Assembly: GCA_018806985.1 (NCBI GenBank)
Contig: JADANN010000198.1
Coordinates: forward strand, 915,501 to 979,500
Source: Angiostrongylus vasorum
Taxonomy: Eukaryota > Nematoda > Chromadorea > Rhabditida > Metastrongylidae
Reading direction: 5' to 3'
Length of the DNA: 64,000 nucleotides
Shown piece after piece: positions 11,701-26,700 of the stretch. The notes below the pieces were generated by a model, which saw nothing but the letters and a program-made list of their open reading frames with translations, made no database searches and was not told the origin of the DNA. A program made the position numbers and the translations under genes. The first letter of the stretch is position 1, and every line of letters starts with the position of its first letter.

Positions 11701-14700
11701 CCTCAATGCAGAGGTTGAGTTCAGATTTTCCTGGATAATATTATTCTATCACTATCCTTTTCGATTGTCATTAGGCTTCACGGATCATATTTGCAGGGGT
11801 TCGCCTACCAGAATTAAATGCATCCTGACGATGGCATGGTTCTCGTACACAGGGAAATCTTAAGAACCGAACCGAGAAGGCATTTCGTAAAAAGAAAGCA
11901 GATGAAACAAATAACATCATAACACCATTGCAAAGTGTCGCCATGGCGCCAAGAGCCCAGTCTGGCTGTTTTCCCAGCTACGAACTCCATTCGATACCCA
12001 GTCAAGTTCTAATCCAAGCAATGCTACGAGTAGTAGGTCAAGGTAATAGGGCTACCGACGAAATCGAAACATTTGAAGGGAATCAGACTGATATAACGCT
12101 AACGTAGGTGATACGCAGCCTGGATTCGCTAGTCCCGCGTCTAGCACGGCGCGTGGTAAACCGTCGCCACTCGGAATCGTTCGCCCGATGACGTGCGGAA
12201 GCGCGGCGAGCAAGGAGCTCGGTCCCTTCGGAATTCCGCGAGGACGTCCTGCGTACGGAGTCGCGCGTCATCCCTCGGAGCGCCCCCGGATCGATAGGCT
12301 CCGTCGGGAGCTCGGCCGTTCCGCTGACGAATGTCGCTTCTCGTTCAGCACACCACTGAAAAATTCAGCGAAAATCGCCACAGGCCATTCATTGGAAGAT
12401 TTCGTGTTCGGCGAAGGGCCATAAATATTTTACGATGAGTAGAACTGCGAAAAGGTGTCATCTCATGGAGTACGGCGCTCTTCCTGAATTGGATGGCAGA
12501 CCATGAGTGATTCAATGTTAGTGTTTTGACAGAAGTTTTCGAGTTGGTAAAGAGTTTGAAGTTCTCGTAGCAAAGTAGAAGAAGGTGGTGGTTTAAATGC
12601 ATTTTTAAAAACTTATCTTCATACAAAATTCAGAACAAAGCACTTTGCTCCGATCATGTAAAAGGAATTCGATGGTAGACTTGTGAAAAGCAGCTTTATA
12701 TTCCGTACAATAATTGCGAGTTTGCTAACTTCACTGAACTTCATTATTATAAATTCCATTGCAGGTTCAGAGACACTGAGAAAACAGCATCGACGTTGGC
12801 TTTAGGAAACACCAGCAAACTGGGACTATGAAAGAGTGCAGAACAAATCGAAAACGAATCGCTGTGTTCGCTTGGCATTCACCGCGTGCCTTAGTTGCAT
12901 TTCACACTAAAGTCACCGATGAAAGCGAAGCGATTTAGCGAAGAAGTAGGAAGACAGTGGGTGCAGCACGAACAGTACAGTAGTTGACGGATTGAGGTCG
13001 GATGGGGGGCGGTCGGGAGTTGGTCGGTAGGGTCAAGCCCTCTTGGACCAGGTGGTCAGGATTAGGCGGGTCCGCCGAGCGAGGGGGTGCAGGTGGTCGT
13101 GCGACACAGAAAGCATTCTTCATCGGACGGTCAATTGCAGACGAATTTACTGGGCAGAACCAACTCTAAACGAATAATGAATTATTGTATTGAAAGCAGA
13201 AGTGGGCGGTGCGAAAGCGATACTGATTTCAAAGATACCAGAAGCGAAACAGAGCCGTCGATGCCATGGAAACGATGGGAGGCGTCTTCGTTTCAGCAAT
13301 GTTAAAGGAAATCTGTACTTCTCAATTATAGTATATGACGCTCGCAATACAAAGGCTAAGCGTTGAAGCAAAAACTACGTGAACTACCACCGATCATTGA
13401 ATCATAAGAAATATAGGAAACGTCGCTTATTTAGATCTAATGTAGGTAGTTAGGCAGAGCTTCAGAACTGAATGAGACGAAGCACTTCAATATTAGGTGT
13501 TGGGGCGGTATTAGGCATGGAGGAGGCTACGGGGGAGGAAGGCAATTCCTCGAGCAGAACGCAGCAGCAGACTGCTGTTCGACCATGGAAGGCAATCAAG
13601 AGAGGAAGTGAGGCTGCGAGCCGCCCAGACGTCAAACGGTCCTGGATTGCTGCGCGAACTGGAGACGCAGACCTTTGGCAAGGAAGGCAACGCGATGCCG
13701 CCTAGAGAAATATTCATTGGCCGGAGGCAGTCACCCAGAAGCCGTGAGGAGAGTGCTGAAGTGATAGAGATATGTGACGACACAGAAATGCGCCATAGTG
13801 CTGTCCTCAGAGGAAACACCCGCGATTACGGTAGAGGAGAAAGCATTCGATCGAGAGGCTCGGAAAATTTGCCGCGGCTGCCCTTTTATGGGGCTAAGTG
13901 GGAGTGGTATCTAGAAAGCTCATCAATAAGCGGGTCAAACACAGTCTGACTGCAGCTCCGTTAGGAAAAGTTGGTAAAAATGGTATTTTAATTTGCATCG
14001 AGTATATTCACTAGAATACAGATGGTTGGAGCTTGGAATCTCGACACATGTGTCTCACTGAAATGAAGTGAGAGAAAACGTGTAGGGAGAAAAGTTCCGA
14101 CGTCCGAGACGGTAAGCATAAGTCAACGATTCGCTTTTAAGACAGCCAGCGCAGATGCGATTTCCCGACGACTGTTACCACATTGAAAAGTGAAGTCAAA
14201 TGAGTAATAGTCCTATATAAAACACCTATTTTCATTACTAACGACCAACTACTTGGTGATAGTTGTTTGCGTCGGAAACAGTAATCGCAACATCGCTGCC
14301 TTCTCACTCCGTCGTTTTTTAACACATGACTTCCCAAGTTTCTTGGGATGCTCGCTTCTGAACACAGATCTTCTGCGACGATAATTGCCGGGTAATGTCA
14401 TCGAAAGGTGGCTTTGGCTTGAAGCTCCAACTGTCCTACTTGGATAACCTAAAGAACGATTAGCACAGCCGAAGGTGTTTTCCAGAAGTAGTCATAGGAT
14501 ATAAGCTAGATGCGCGTCTTGCCAACAACAATGACTTTTCAGTCCTACTAACCAACTATTATGGTTAAAGTATGACTGCATGAATCCTTTAGGACACTTC
14601 TATTAGTCAGCAACCCACGGATATCCTAATATAATACTCCTATAATATTTCTGCGTAACTAGTGCATTCAATACAGGTAGGTATCGGTTTTCTTTTTTTC

Positions 14701-17700
14701 TCCTTTTCATTAAGAGGCAACAGAAATAGGGCATTCTTCGATCGGAGGAATATGAAGAATAAGTGGCTCCCAGAGGGTGAAGGGAAGGAAAAGGAATCGT
14801 TAGTGTCTGTTGTCTCACAGCGCAGATGTCATCAAGCCATCTGTTCTACCAGTTATTAGCTCCTATTGGACATGACCAAGAACGCCACGCCGTTCAGCAA
14901 ACAAAGCCGAGTTGAATGCCAAAACTAGTGAAACGTGAGTATACGTCTCTTCTGACTGAGTTTCCAAATCGATCATAAAACATTTCCGTTTTTTTTCCAA
15001 GAAAGTCTCAAAAAAGGTGATTTTGGGTTTGGAAAAAGGGATTCCTTCGTATTTTTGGCTGCGATAGATACTGTAATAAATGACTAATGATAGCGATTGA
15101 TCACCTGCCTAGTGCCGTAAATACCTAGCAGCTAACTTCAAGCCTACTTTAATCTCGAAAAGAAGGTTTATACGAAAAGCGCAATACGACATTCCTCTAC
15201 ACTTTGTGAGAACATAACCTTCAGTTCAGTTACCTAATGAACTTAAGAACTTTAGATTTCGTAGGAATAGACCCAGCGATAGCAAGAACGAAGTGATCTG
15301 TTGGGCCTTCTAGTCTTTAGTTAGCACCTATACAACTAGGTGTGATTCCCTTTGAGCTTCAGCTGCCTTAACATAAAAGAGCCAAGAATCGACATGTCGG
15401 AATTCCACAGCAGAGAACATGATTCGCTAAATCAATATGTGTTGCTTGGTGGTTCAATTAGGCCTGCTAGTGGCCGTGCCAGTGCCAGGGTCCGCCGTCG
15501 ATCCCACGTCCCATAATTGACGGCGACACTCTCCGTCAGCGATTTCCACGGCAATCGTCGTCGCTCATCAGCTATGCCGAACATCCCTCGACATTCACCA
15601 AATGGGAAAGAGTCATGTCCTATTTCTGAACACCAAAGTTATCGACGAGTTACATATATTAGATTAGCTAAACTTTGTATTTGGTATGATCGTTAGCCAG
15701 ATGCGGGCCCAAGCACTGTTGGTTGTTGCATATTTGCACCGTACTGCCAGAAGATTTAACGGAGCACCACGGAGTGCCAAATAACTTCCTATTCAAGCTT
15801 AGTTTTAAGAAACACACAACAACTTAAGTCTATCAGTAGGAGGGTATCAATTCGCTAAACAGGAATGTCTGTCTTGAAGGTAACCTTAATCTACTCAAAT
15901 AAATAGCATTCATATGGTGAAATAAGGGACGCGTGTAGCGTAGTGATTAGAGGGTGCCCTGCAATATACACTGGATTGGTGGGTGGTATTGCGCGCCTGG
16001 GCCTCAGCAAGCCTTTCACCTCTCAGGGGTCTTGCCAGGTCTCACGGAAGTCATTGTATAGCCCCAGTCACCTCTACGATTCTACGAAATGCATTGTTCA
16101 CTTCTTGAGAATTGATCAACGTCTAACGCTTTACCATGTATCTTCCTGCATTTCTTTACCAAACAGAAGCGCCCTCATTCACAAAAAAGAAGGGAGTTGG
16201 CGAAGAGGAAGGTGTTTGTACTATATTTCACACATTCATCAACATAGCTTTGGCAGTTGTGTTATCACCATCCTTGTAATAAAGTGACAATTATGTAAGG
16301 AGCTCACAATCGCCGCTAGAAATAAACACAGTGGATGTTCTGAATGAGACTAGCGCATGGTGAACAGCTGTAGCAGATGTCCGCGCATTCGAAGATGATG
16401 GGTTAGAACAACGAGTAATCGCTCTGAGGATGGGCTCCTCTATTGGAGATGGTGTTTAGAAGGCGCAGAGTGGTTGTCATTTGTAATACTCGCCAATGTG
16501 GGAGAAACCTACTGTCAATTAATTATGTATACAATTCTTCTGGGATATGGAGCAGGTGCTCTCGTTTCGACCGTAAAACAGATGGTTAACCCCCAAATGT
16601 GGAGCAGAATTTGCAGAAGATAGATGGCCGACTATTTGCATTCCAAAACAGTCCACGTTGTTCCTGGCAGTGAACGAGACATGTGAGTTCAACAACCCTA
16701 GTGAAGACTGACTGAGCCTGGGCGTTTGCTAGCAAACGAATACAAGAACTGTGAGGATATCGAATGGGGAAGTCAATATTCGCAAAAACATTAGTCGGAA
16801 GTTGTTTTATTTGATGATCTAAAAACTAGAAAAGAAGAAAAAAGAAAAGAAAAGAAAAAGAAAAATGGAAAGATGGAACTAATCTTTTAGATCAGGACAA
16901 CGTGTAAATTTTGGATAAGAAAAAAAACGATAAACAGGGAAAAAAAGTGGACCAGAAAATCGTAACAATAAAGGTGATTCAAATTAAAGAGAGTCGAATA
17001 TCACGTAGTGATTAACTATCGTGAATTCATTTATTCGTCGTGAGAGCTCGAGGAGTATTTAGAAACGCTCCAGTATTTTGCCCACTGTTCACCGATCCTT
17101 TTTCATCCTAGGTTTAGTCATTTAACAGGACACGCTCGTTTAGTGGAATTCAACGAAAACAACTTTTTAATGGAAACTACGCAGATGCAGCTGTTGATGT
17201 GCCGAATCGACGTGACGCCACGGACGAAGTGGAAACGATGAAATAGCAGAGTTTCAATGAAAACCAAAAGTTTTTCTATTCTTTTTAAAAAGATAAGGGC
17301 GGATAGCACAGTGGTAGTGACGTCCGTCATCACGAGGATGGTGCTAGTTCGATTCCGCTCTGGGCCAACCAAGCCCCCTCATCCCTCCGGGATCGGGAAA
17401 TTGGTATCGGACTTGTCTGGGAAAAAAACCGCTCTCTGAAATCCAGTTGGGAACGCTCCAGCCCGGCTATCTCAGGACTCCAGAGAGAATTACTCGACCG
17501 GCACTCTACGACATTCAAGATGAAACGGAAATCCTCAAGCAGCAACCGAAGCCACATGTGAAAGTTGGAAGATCTTTGTGGACAATGGATGCGAGGAAAC
17601 GAATCGAATGGGAGAAGTGTTGAGATCCAAACAATAGACGTGAAGACGGGTCACATAAAATAAATATATAAGTAAAAAATTTAAAAGAAATAACAACAGA

Positions 17701-20700
17701 ACAAGAAGTGGACGTTCCCTACACTACACAAGAGATTTTTCCAGATCCATTTCTCTACATTCCACTACTGTATTCCACTTTTTCTATGTGACATGGACCT
17801 TGGAACAGTAGCGCTTTGAAATCCTTTAGCTATCGGGTATCGGGCATTGTTGTTAGCTATGACAAATACTTCAATAGTAAGAATATTAATGACAGTAGCA
17901 ATAATTTTAACATCGATAACAGATCACTCGACAGTGTGGTTCCGTAACACAAGCACTCTATGTCTTCTACACTCCGATTCTCGATACTCCAATCGATCTC
18001 TATACTACGATTAGCAACTAAGCAAATTTGTTATATCTTTCGATAACTTTGTAACGTCTAAGCCAACGTTTCCATACTGTGGTACAAGCCCAATGGTTTA
18101 CTACAAAATGGTTACGGCTTGAGGAATAAAGGCGGTCACTGGGTGTTCTCGTTGCAAAAAGGAAGACCGTTGTCGAAGGCCAAATTTGAGACAACATTAT
18201 TCGGCTCAAGCAGATCATTTTGCAAAGAGGATACAATCTTGCCTATCCCGGTGTTATAGAATACTAAAGTTTTACAGGCGTCGGATTCTTCAAGAATGTT
18301 TTCATCATCGTATAATTTCTTCAGATTTGTCGAAGAAGTAGTTGCTGGGAGGCGTGGAAAAAAGTGTTAGTTCATCGAATTCAAGAGGTACTGCTTTGCA
18401 ATAGTCATTCCATCAGTTTTAACTTTTATTTACTGCCTACTTTTTTTTCAGGGTAGGATAAAGGATAAAGGATAAAACTTTCGGCGTTGATCTCTTCCTG
18501 AGGGATGCGCCATGCATTCGACTTCATTAAGTATCGTTGAAGGTGATTGGGTGCATATCTGGCCTTTACAATGACTCGCGGTGGCCTACCGATGTATCGA
18601 GCCAGTGGTGCTATCCACTCAGACAAGTATGGTACCAATTTGCCGACCCCGGAGGGATGGAAGGCTCGGTGGGCCATAAGCGCAGGGATCGACTGCACGT
18701 GTGTGTCGCAGTGGCACCTCCAACCACTGCGCCACACGCGCACATGGTAGGATATTACGTTAAATACAACCACAGGATATGAACAAAACTCGGAACCTCA
18801 GATGAGCTTCGAACTCGCTATTACGCTTCTGAGGTTCCAAGTTTTGCTCTCAGCATGCTTGTCATTCCAACAGTATTCAGAAAGTCATAGTTAGTCAGTC
18901 TGGTCTAAGACCACACAACTGTCACCATAACCTTCCTTGGATGCGAGTGATCTTTGGAAAGTGGTAACGCTATCCAATCATTGCGATTAAGGTCGCCTGT
19001 TGTACGTATAAAGTCACTTTTAATCGAAGCCGGAACCAATCGAGAAAGGGTTCGTTCCTCTTGCGTAAAGGAGATGAAGAGCATACTTAGCCAACGACGA
19101 TCTCTCTAATCTACATTCGTTTCTTCAGAACAAGTTGAGTTATTTTTAAAGATTCAACTTCGATCGCCGTGTTCTTTGAGAATCAGTATTGAATGTCGTC
19201 TTCAAATAGGTATCGTCAACGGTTGATAAGATCCGAGGATATTCTTCGTCAAGACGCTCACATCTCTGGTTGGAGTTCTGTCGTCTTCGGAAAAACGTAG
19301 TCGCGCAGCCAAAAAACGTACCTTTCCTTCACAAGCGGATCCAACCACTGGTGACGTTCTGAGAACAGCCCGGCGAAGGTTTCTAGGGAAATGTGGGTAA
19401 AATCTCCCTAACCCAGCAATACATCCATTAAGTGGAAAGTAATCTGAGACCAACGTTTTTTTGCGAAGACGGGCCATTCGTGTGTTAAGTATCAAGTAAT
19501 CTGAAGTATTTGTGACCGATAAATTAATGAATGTGAAAGGAAAAAATGACGCTAAAAGGTGGAAAGGTTGTGCGAACACTCACATTGTGCCTACTAGAGA
19601 CATTTCTCAAAGGACAGTTACGTACCATTCTTGGCTGCCAAATGTAGTGGAGTGTCAGCGTCTTCATTCCTGAGCAGCACCAAACGCTTATCCCAATCAA
19701 CCAGTTGGCGTACTGGAACGACATGGGTAAGAGTCTTCGTAAGCGGATTTATAGCAAAGTTATACATGGCTGATTTCTATGTGAAGGTATGAGCTCATGT
19801 TCATGTTATCGAGGTTTTCCGACAAATTGAATACGTTGAAAAGTCTACTACTTAATTATTTTTTAAAAGACATTTCTTGCTCAGATTCACCAAACAGTAT
19901 TGAAATTCTTCAGTGAGCTAATGCAAATGAAGCATTAAGCAATTCAAAAGAAATTTTAGAGACAACTCATTCTCGTAGGTCTCGAGCAGCCGAAGAATTA
20001 ATATATTATGCCATGAAAGTCATTCGTATGTTGCAAAGTTTTGATTTACAGCTGTATATTAGGCGCACACGTGGCGCAGTAGTAAGAGGTGCCTCACCAT
20101 ACTCACTGCATTGTTCGATGGTTGGGTTGCATGACCTGGCTTCGCTAAACTTTCCATTCCACCAGAGTCGGCAAACTGGTATGCAACTTGTATGGGATGA
20201 TAAAACACTAACCTAGTAACTCGATATATTGGTATCCCACAGCAAATGATTGTGTAAGCCAGGTATGCATTCAACAACTTCTGCGATGATTATCGGAGTT
20301 GAATTCACGGCGCATCCTTTCAGAAAATGATCAAAACCGAAAGGTTTGTCCTTTATCTTCATTTGCGTATTGAGCTCTTTCATGTAGAATGTTGCGATAA
20401 CCAGTGAGGGACACTCAAATCTTGGTTACAACGTATCATGAAGTTCTGACCTAAATGATGATTACGTGCGCCGAGTACGTGTGTCCACAAACAGAAGACA
20501 GTGCTTAGGCAACATCTCCGGAACATCATCAAGGTGCAGCAAACTAAATCACCACTTCTGTGTAAAGATCCGATTCAATCACAATCTAGAAGAAAACTCT
20601 GCCGTGAACCGTGAATATATAGGTTCTTCTAACGCAACCATCCCAGCCAACATAATTCTCAACATAGCTGTCGTACGGGCGCGTGTAGCGCAGTGGTCGG

Positions 20701-23700
20701 AGGCGCACTGCAACACGCACGTAGAATCAGTTGATCTCCGTACCCATGGCCCACCAAGCCCTCCATTCCACCGGGGTTGGCAAATTGGTACCAGACTTGT
20801 CTGCGAGAATAGCAGCACTGGCTCGATACAGCGATAGTCCACCGCGAGTCATTGTAATGGCCAGATATTCATTCAATCACCTCCAAACGATGTTTAGTGA
20901 AGACGAATGCATGGCGCATCCCTAAGGGATTTATCAACGGCGAGAGCTTTGTCCCTCTATTTATCATTTTTAGCTGTCGTAACCAGAATGACCCACGAAG
21001 ATACCATATGCTTGCTATCGAAGTACAACAAAAAAATTGTCGAGAACTCTTCTCTTCGTCTCTACCATGATGCTGTTCATACTTCGCCTCTTATCAAAGT
21101 TCTTTGAATAAGAATGTTGGAACTTCACTCGATGGGAGGTCTTTGTAACGATAGTTCAATCGATGTGCATGTGGATTATATTGTTTGCACTTCATTAAAC
21201 GACTTGCCCTTAACCTGGGGATGAATAACCAATAAATTTCTTTGAATTGTTCAGCATACGCGAGGTTGACATACAACTTTTATTCGGCTAACGTTTCGAA
21301 ATGCATAGACGTTTCGTCTACCTCAGAGATGATCGTTCGCGTCCATGGTCCGCAGTCGTTTGTCTTCTCGACGTTGTATTTTCATCGCCGTATCGAGTCG
21401 AATCTTTTTCACTGGACCGCCTCTCGATCTCTATCTTCGGTCTATCTCGTGTAGGCTGAACAATTGAAAGAAATATATTGCTTAGTTCCCAGGATCGACT
21501 TTCTATTAACCTCGGCATTGGAATATGAATGCGTCGTTTTCTTGTTCAGCAATCGCGAGGTTGTTAAACAGCATACATTTACTTCCATAGAAAAACACAA
21601 TACAATACAACATTAGCTGACGTTTCGGCAGTATCGCCTTCTTCAGAGCCGCTTTTTTACGTGCCTTCCAATGAGGAAGATTAGAACAGCTGATTATAGT
21701 CGCATATGGTTGATGACTGGAAGGCACGTAAAAAAAGCGGCTCTGAAGAAGGCGATACTGCCGAAACGTCAGCTAGTGTTGTATTGTATTGTATATTGCT
21801 TAGATTTACAACGAAGATAATCCAGATTTACGTATCAGGGACTGTAAACACAGCCTATAAAGCTATAACACAGTAAAGTATAAAGAAAGCTCAATCCTAG
21901 GACTAACACGAGGTTGCTATCAGACTGTGGGCAATAGACTCGAATCAACACGGCTCTGAAGAAGGTGAAGGCGCCGTAATGTCAGCTGAGTAAGGTTTGC
22001 AACCACTCTCGTGTTAGGTCATTAATCTAAGAAAGTACTGACTATTCGTTATTATTGTTGTTGTTGTTATTATTATTATTGCAATATTATTATTATTAAT
22101 ACTCATACCTAATTATTATATGCTTATTACTCATAATGAGGTTAAATGACGATTGGTTTTTTAAAAAGCTTAATTCTGACAATAATCGGTCAAGTAAACC
22201 AAATCAACCGTCTAAAACTCAAAATAAACACAACCCAGTCTTTATCCTTACTTTCTCGGCTGCGAAAATGTATTTCACAACTTGGAGATGAAAATCATAC
22301 TGTAGATGCTTATGCCACCCTTTAACCGATACTTATCGCAATTGCACCATGACTGTCTATATCAACCTGTTAGTGTCTAAGAACACTTCACACCTAATAC
22401 AGATTGAGAGGGATTCCTCCCCAAGTCACTAAGAAGATACTAACGACAAATTGTTTATTACGGAACTTCGAAAGACCCATCAACAACTATAGGAGTTCAT
22501 GTACATTTAGACAATTGATAGAGATCACGAATTTATCAATTGTTGAAATGGGCATTCCATGACAGAGTGGAAAGGTGGTAAAGGAACCAACCACTGACGG
22601 TCTCTCCCCTGGCTGCGGCCAAATGCAGCGGCGTCTCTTCCTCCTCGTTTAGAGCCTCAATGGAAGCACCGTATTCGTAGAGAAGCTGAAATTTTTACTG
22701 ACAATATTAGCAATGCAGAAATCATTGGAGTACGGACAGAAAAAATGTGAGCAAACGTCCAATTTCGGGAAGAATAGGAATCGTTGAAGAAATGCTCCTA
22801 GCGAAAAAACACCATCGGACTTCAAATGGCAAGAATTTTTTTCAGTCGTTAACCATATAACTTCTGAGTTCCAGGCTACTTTGAGCTAATAATTCCGTTA
22901 TGCTCTCATACGCTTTGCAGTCCTTCGCCGTGAATGTTAAAAAAACGTTCTCCATAATCAATGAGCCCAACTCAAAAAGTTCCAAAGCAGACCCAAATTA
23001 TTTAGTTAGTCTGGTCCCATAGATTCTCTTGGACATGTGAGCAAAGCCTTCATTAAACTATGGAGATTCAATCACAATAAAACTGCACAATGCAGCACCT
23101 ACCTTGCTTACTTCGATGTACCCGTTGTTGCAGACGACGTGCATGGCCGTCATCTGATTGTGATCCGGATGATTCACGAGTTCACGGATGGAGCCGCTCT
23201 CATAATCCTTTTGCCGACATAGGTCGAGCAAATACTGAAATGGCTATATTGCTGACTCTCAAAAACGGCTTTATATCAGTTTTTTCTATAAGTCTTAACA
23301 TTCTCAATAAACTGATACAGGAGTCCCACTCAAGATTTCCTGACATTGGTCGATATATTAGGAGATTCTACATTCTTCGAACGATGAAAAAGTAGCATTC
23401 AATTGCAACTCAGTCAATCAAATACTTCTTCAAAACCTCGTGTCGGCTGATCAAGAATACAAAAACTTTCTCATGATTTGTTGAAAGGTAGAAGGCGCAG
23501 CCTAACCTTTCCAAATCGCAATTACTCTTTAGGAATCTGACGTTGACAGAAAAGTTTATGACCGTCGTTAGATACCTTTTATAAACTACGGGACAGGTAA
23601 GATGTTCGTTGACTAGGTGTTATTGCAGAAGATTTGCGAGCGATCTGAGATAAAATAGAAATTCCTCACCCTTAGGACCTTTATAGCGTTAAATTTCGCA

Positions 23701-26700
23701 CCGATGAAAATAGCAGTTCGTCCATCGTTATCAGTGGCACAAAGATCAGCGTTTTGACAGATGAGGATCTAAATTTAACCGGTTATCATAGAATAATCTC
23801 AACAGAGTATGGTATTGTCGGAAGGTCTAGAAAAGTCGAACCTGTAAATACAGACCTTAACCACTTCAAGAGCGTCACTAGATACAGCGCTTAGTAAGGG
23901 AGTCATACCGTAGTCAGTCTTGTCCTCTGTAGTGTCTGGCTAAAATGAGAGAACTACAACGCAGAGTAATCAAAGCTGAGTTGTATTCTCGTGGATACAC
24001 CTGCAACTACCGTTCCATTCAAATATGCCTGTAATCCCGGTCGAAAATGAGCATTAACTAAATGTTTGCTTCAGTGACGTCACAGCATCCGTGTCATGTC
24101 AAGGCGAGCACGATGAGAAAAATGTTCGAATTTGTCATGTCGATGACATGATTGCAATATTAGAAAGCCTAGGGCTATGCAGCATCTTTTCTGCTCCAGA
24201 AGTCGTACGACAACGAGATTGATCACATCGTGTATGATTGAAATATGAACTTTGATGGTGTTTAGAAGTCGTATATCGGACCGAAGCATCACTTTGTACA
24301 TAAATTCTTTCTTCAAGGAGTCAGAACAAGCAAGAGAGCCATATCAACATAGTCACCACCTTAAAACTTAAAACTCATAAATAAGGAAGCGTCCATCTCT
24401 AGTTCAACTGCGAATGCTTAAGTGAAGGAACAAGAGAACACAAACGCACTGCGACTAAATAACAGACCAGAGTTTGACAACGCGCACAGTAAAAACATGA
24501 AAAACACCTGGTTGACCTTAAATGATGTTGGTTGAAGGGCTGGAAATAATAGAAGACAATGGCCTGTTTTAAATGCTACTTGGAAACAAACAAAGGAGTT
24601 CGAAGTTCCAATGTTGGTCGACGGCGGATATTCAAGAATCAGCGACAGTGCTGCACAGGTCACACCAAGCAGCGAAAATATCAAGCGGTTCAAGAATAAT
24701 CTCTGAATTCTTCCCGCTCTAGACTAGCTTTTGCACGGTAGCAAATGAATTACCCATGAAAGTCAGACGAAAATGGATATCCTGATGTTATGAATCTTTG
24801 GTAAGAAAAAAAAACATAAAAGGAAGCACGACTCCTTCCGTGTTTTTTCAAACAACAGCACTTGTCATTGGTGTTCGTAGTCACCAGTATACGATTTGTG
24901 GATCATGAAGCAGATGAAAGAGCCAACTCACAAACCAAAATCGGAATCCGTCCTACGCGTTTCAAGAAGCGTGCACATTCGTAGGTTTGCGAAAGTAACT
25001 GTGATGCTTACCGCCAGTTTGACTAGCAGTTCAACGACGTCCGCCTGGTTGTTACTGGCTGCTTCGTGTAGCGGAAGTTGCATATCGTCGTCTCGTAAGC
25101 GTGGATCATAGCCATTCTGGAACCAGAATCACAGCATTCGTTCCACTCACAACGAGTAATTTTTTTTCTACAAATTATGAATTCAAAAATCAGTCCTTGA
25201 GGATCCGAGCAAAAATATCTTCACAGAGACAGCTTAATGTATGCTGCAGATTATTTAAAGAGTAAATGTAGAAAATATTTGTATCTTAACATTAACATTA
25301 CACTGTTACATAACATTGCCTACATTGCACCTTTTTTTCACATTTCATTAAACGTTGAAAAACTTGCTTGGATGAGGCACTGAACAACATCGATATAGCC
25401 TTTGCCGGCCGCCTCGTGTAGCAATAGCCTATCCTCCATGTGATGGCTGCAAAACTTTTTGTAAAAACTCAGACAGCTCCATTATAATCTCTATCCTGTG
25501 CTCGGTTAGCGGCGAAGTAGGTCAACAGTATTCAGGGGATGTAAAGGGTAAAGCTCTTGGCGTTGATCAATCCCTGAAGGATGTGCCATGGATTCTTTAT
25601 TAAGTTGGAGGTGATTGAATACATATTTGGTCTTTACAATGACTCACGGTGGCCTATCAATGTATCGGGCTGGTGGTGCTATCCTCCTAAACAGGTCTGA
25701 TACCAATTTGCAGCCACCGGAGGGATGGAGGGCATGGTGAGCCTGAGCCGCGGAATCAAACCCATGTGTACTACAGGACGCCTCTAAGCACTGCGCTACA
25801 CGCACCTATTTTAGGTGACTTAAGAGTTTTCCATATGATGTAAACAAGTAACTGCTCTTAACGTAAAGATTTTTAGAGCTCGATGTCTACTACTTCAACA
25901 TGTTGATCCGCAGATCCACAGAGTTACGTTCGTACAGCCCAGCGTAAGTAGTGTACTGTGTAAGCGGTCGTTGATTTAGCAAAAGAAGCAACAAAGTGAT
26001 TAGTAAATGCACGAAAAAGATTCAGGGCCGCTTCAACCGAATTAATTCTACGTCTGCTTTGGAAGAATTATACGTAATTATACCTAGCATACCACATCAA
26101 ATAGAATAAGGAGTAATTCCCCTGACCGACTTTCTATTAACCTCGGCTTTGGTAAAGTAATTTTCTATACCCTTGTTAAGCAAGTGCGAGGTGTTACTTT
26201 ACTCTTTATTCCGGTAAAGCTGACGTTTCGGCAGTATCGCTTCCATGGGTTCTCTTAAAAAAGTGCTCAAAATGCTTCATTTTCATTTGGTTTGGGAAAT
26301 ATTAAGCGCAAATGAGACGGTTGGCAATGGGACAGCGGCTGGTAGTAATTCTTGTCATTGTGTTCACGTCTATAAATAGAAGCTTCCGTTCACGATCTCC
26401 GGTCGCTGCTCTACTGTAGACATCTTTCTACTTGTATTATTGAAGAGTTTGGCATAATATACTGCATATCAATATTCCCTTCCAGGCTCTGAAGAAGGCG
26501 ATGCTACCGAAACGTCAGATTTACCGAAATAAAGCGTAGAGTGAAATCTCGTGTTTGCTTAACAGGAATATAGAGAACAGAGAGTCTCCTACAGAAAAAC
26601 ACCACTCATGCAAGCGTAGCCAGCTGGGCAGCAAGAAAATCGTTTAAATAACGCCCTGAAAGGGGGAGTACTGCTGAAACCGAAGAAAGCAATGATATTT

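Larger units (their letters stand above)
10218..19625. other. trpa-1 intron 14, 9.4 kb
   Basis: Largest intron. Holds R4 (10690-11065), SINE-like copies (11206-11475, 15930-16140), a GC-rich island (12090-12420), an exon-like or gag-like open stretch (13470-13950), SINE1 (17297-17650) and SINE2 (18461-18745). The stretches 14000-15900, 16150-17290 and 18850-19620 show nothing I recognise, apart from an AAAGA-rich simple tract at 16830-16875. Confidence 0.65.

Noticed and set aside
24418..24693. Minus-strand 91-codon hydrophobic frame in trpa-1 intron 9
   Set aside because: No splice context, no homology recognised, and base composition same as the surrounding intron.
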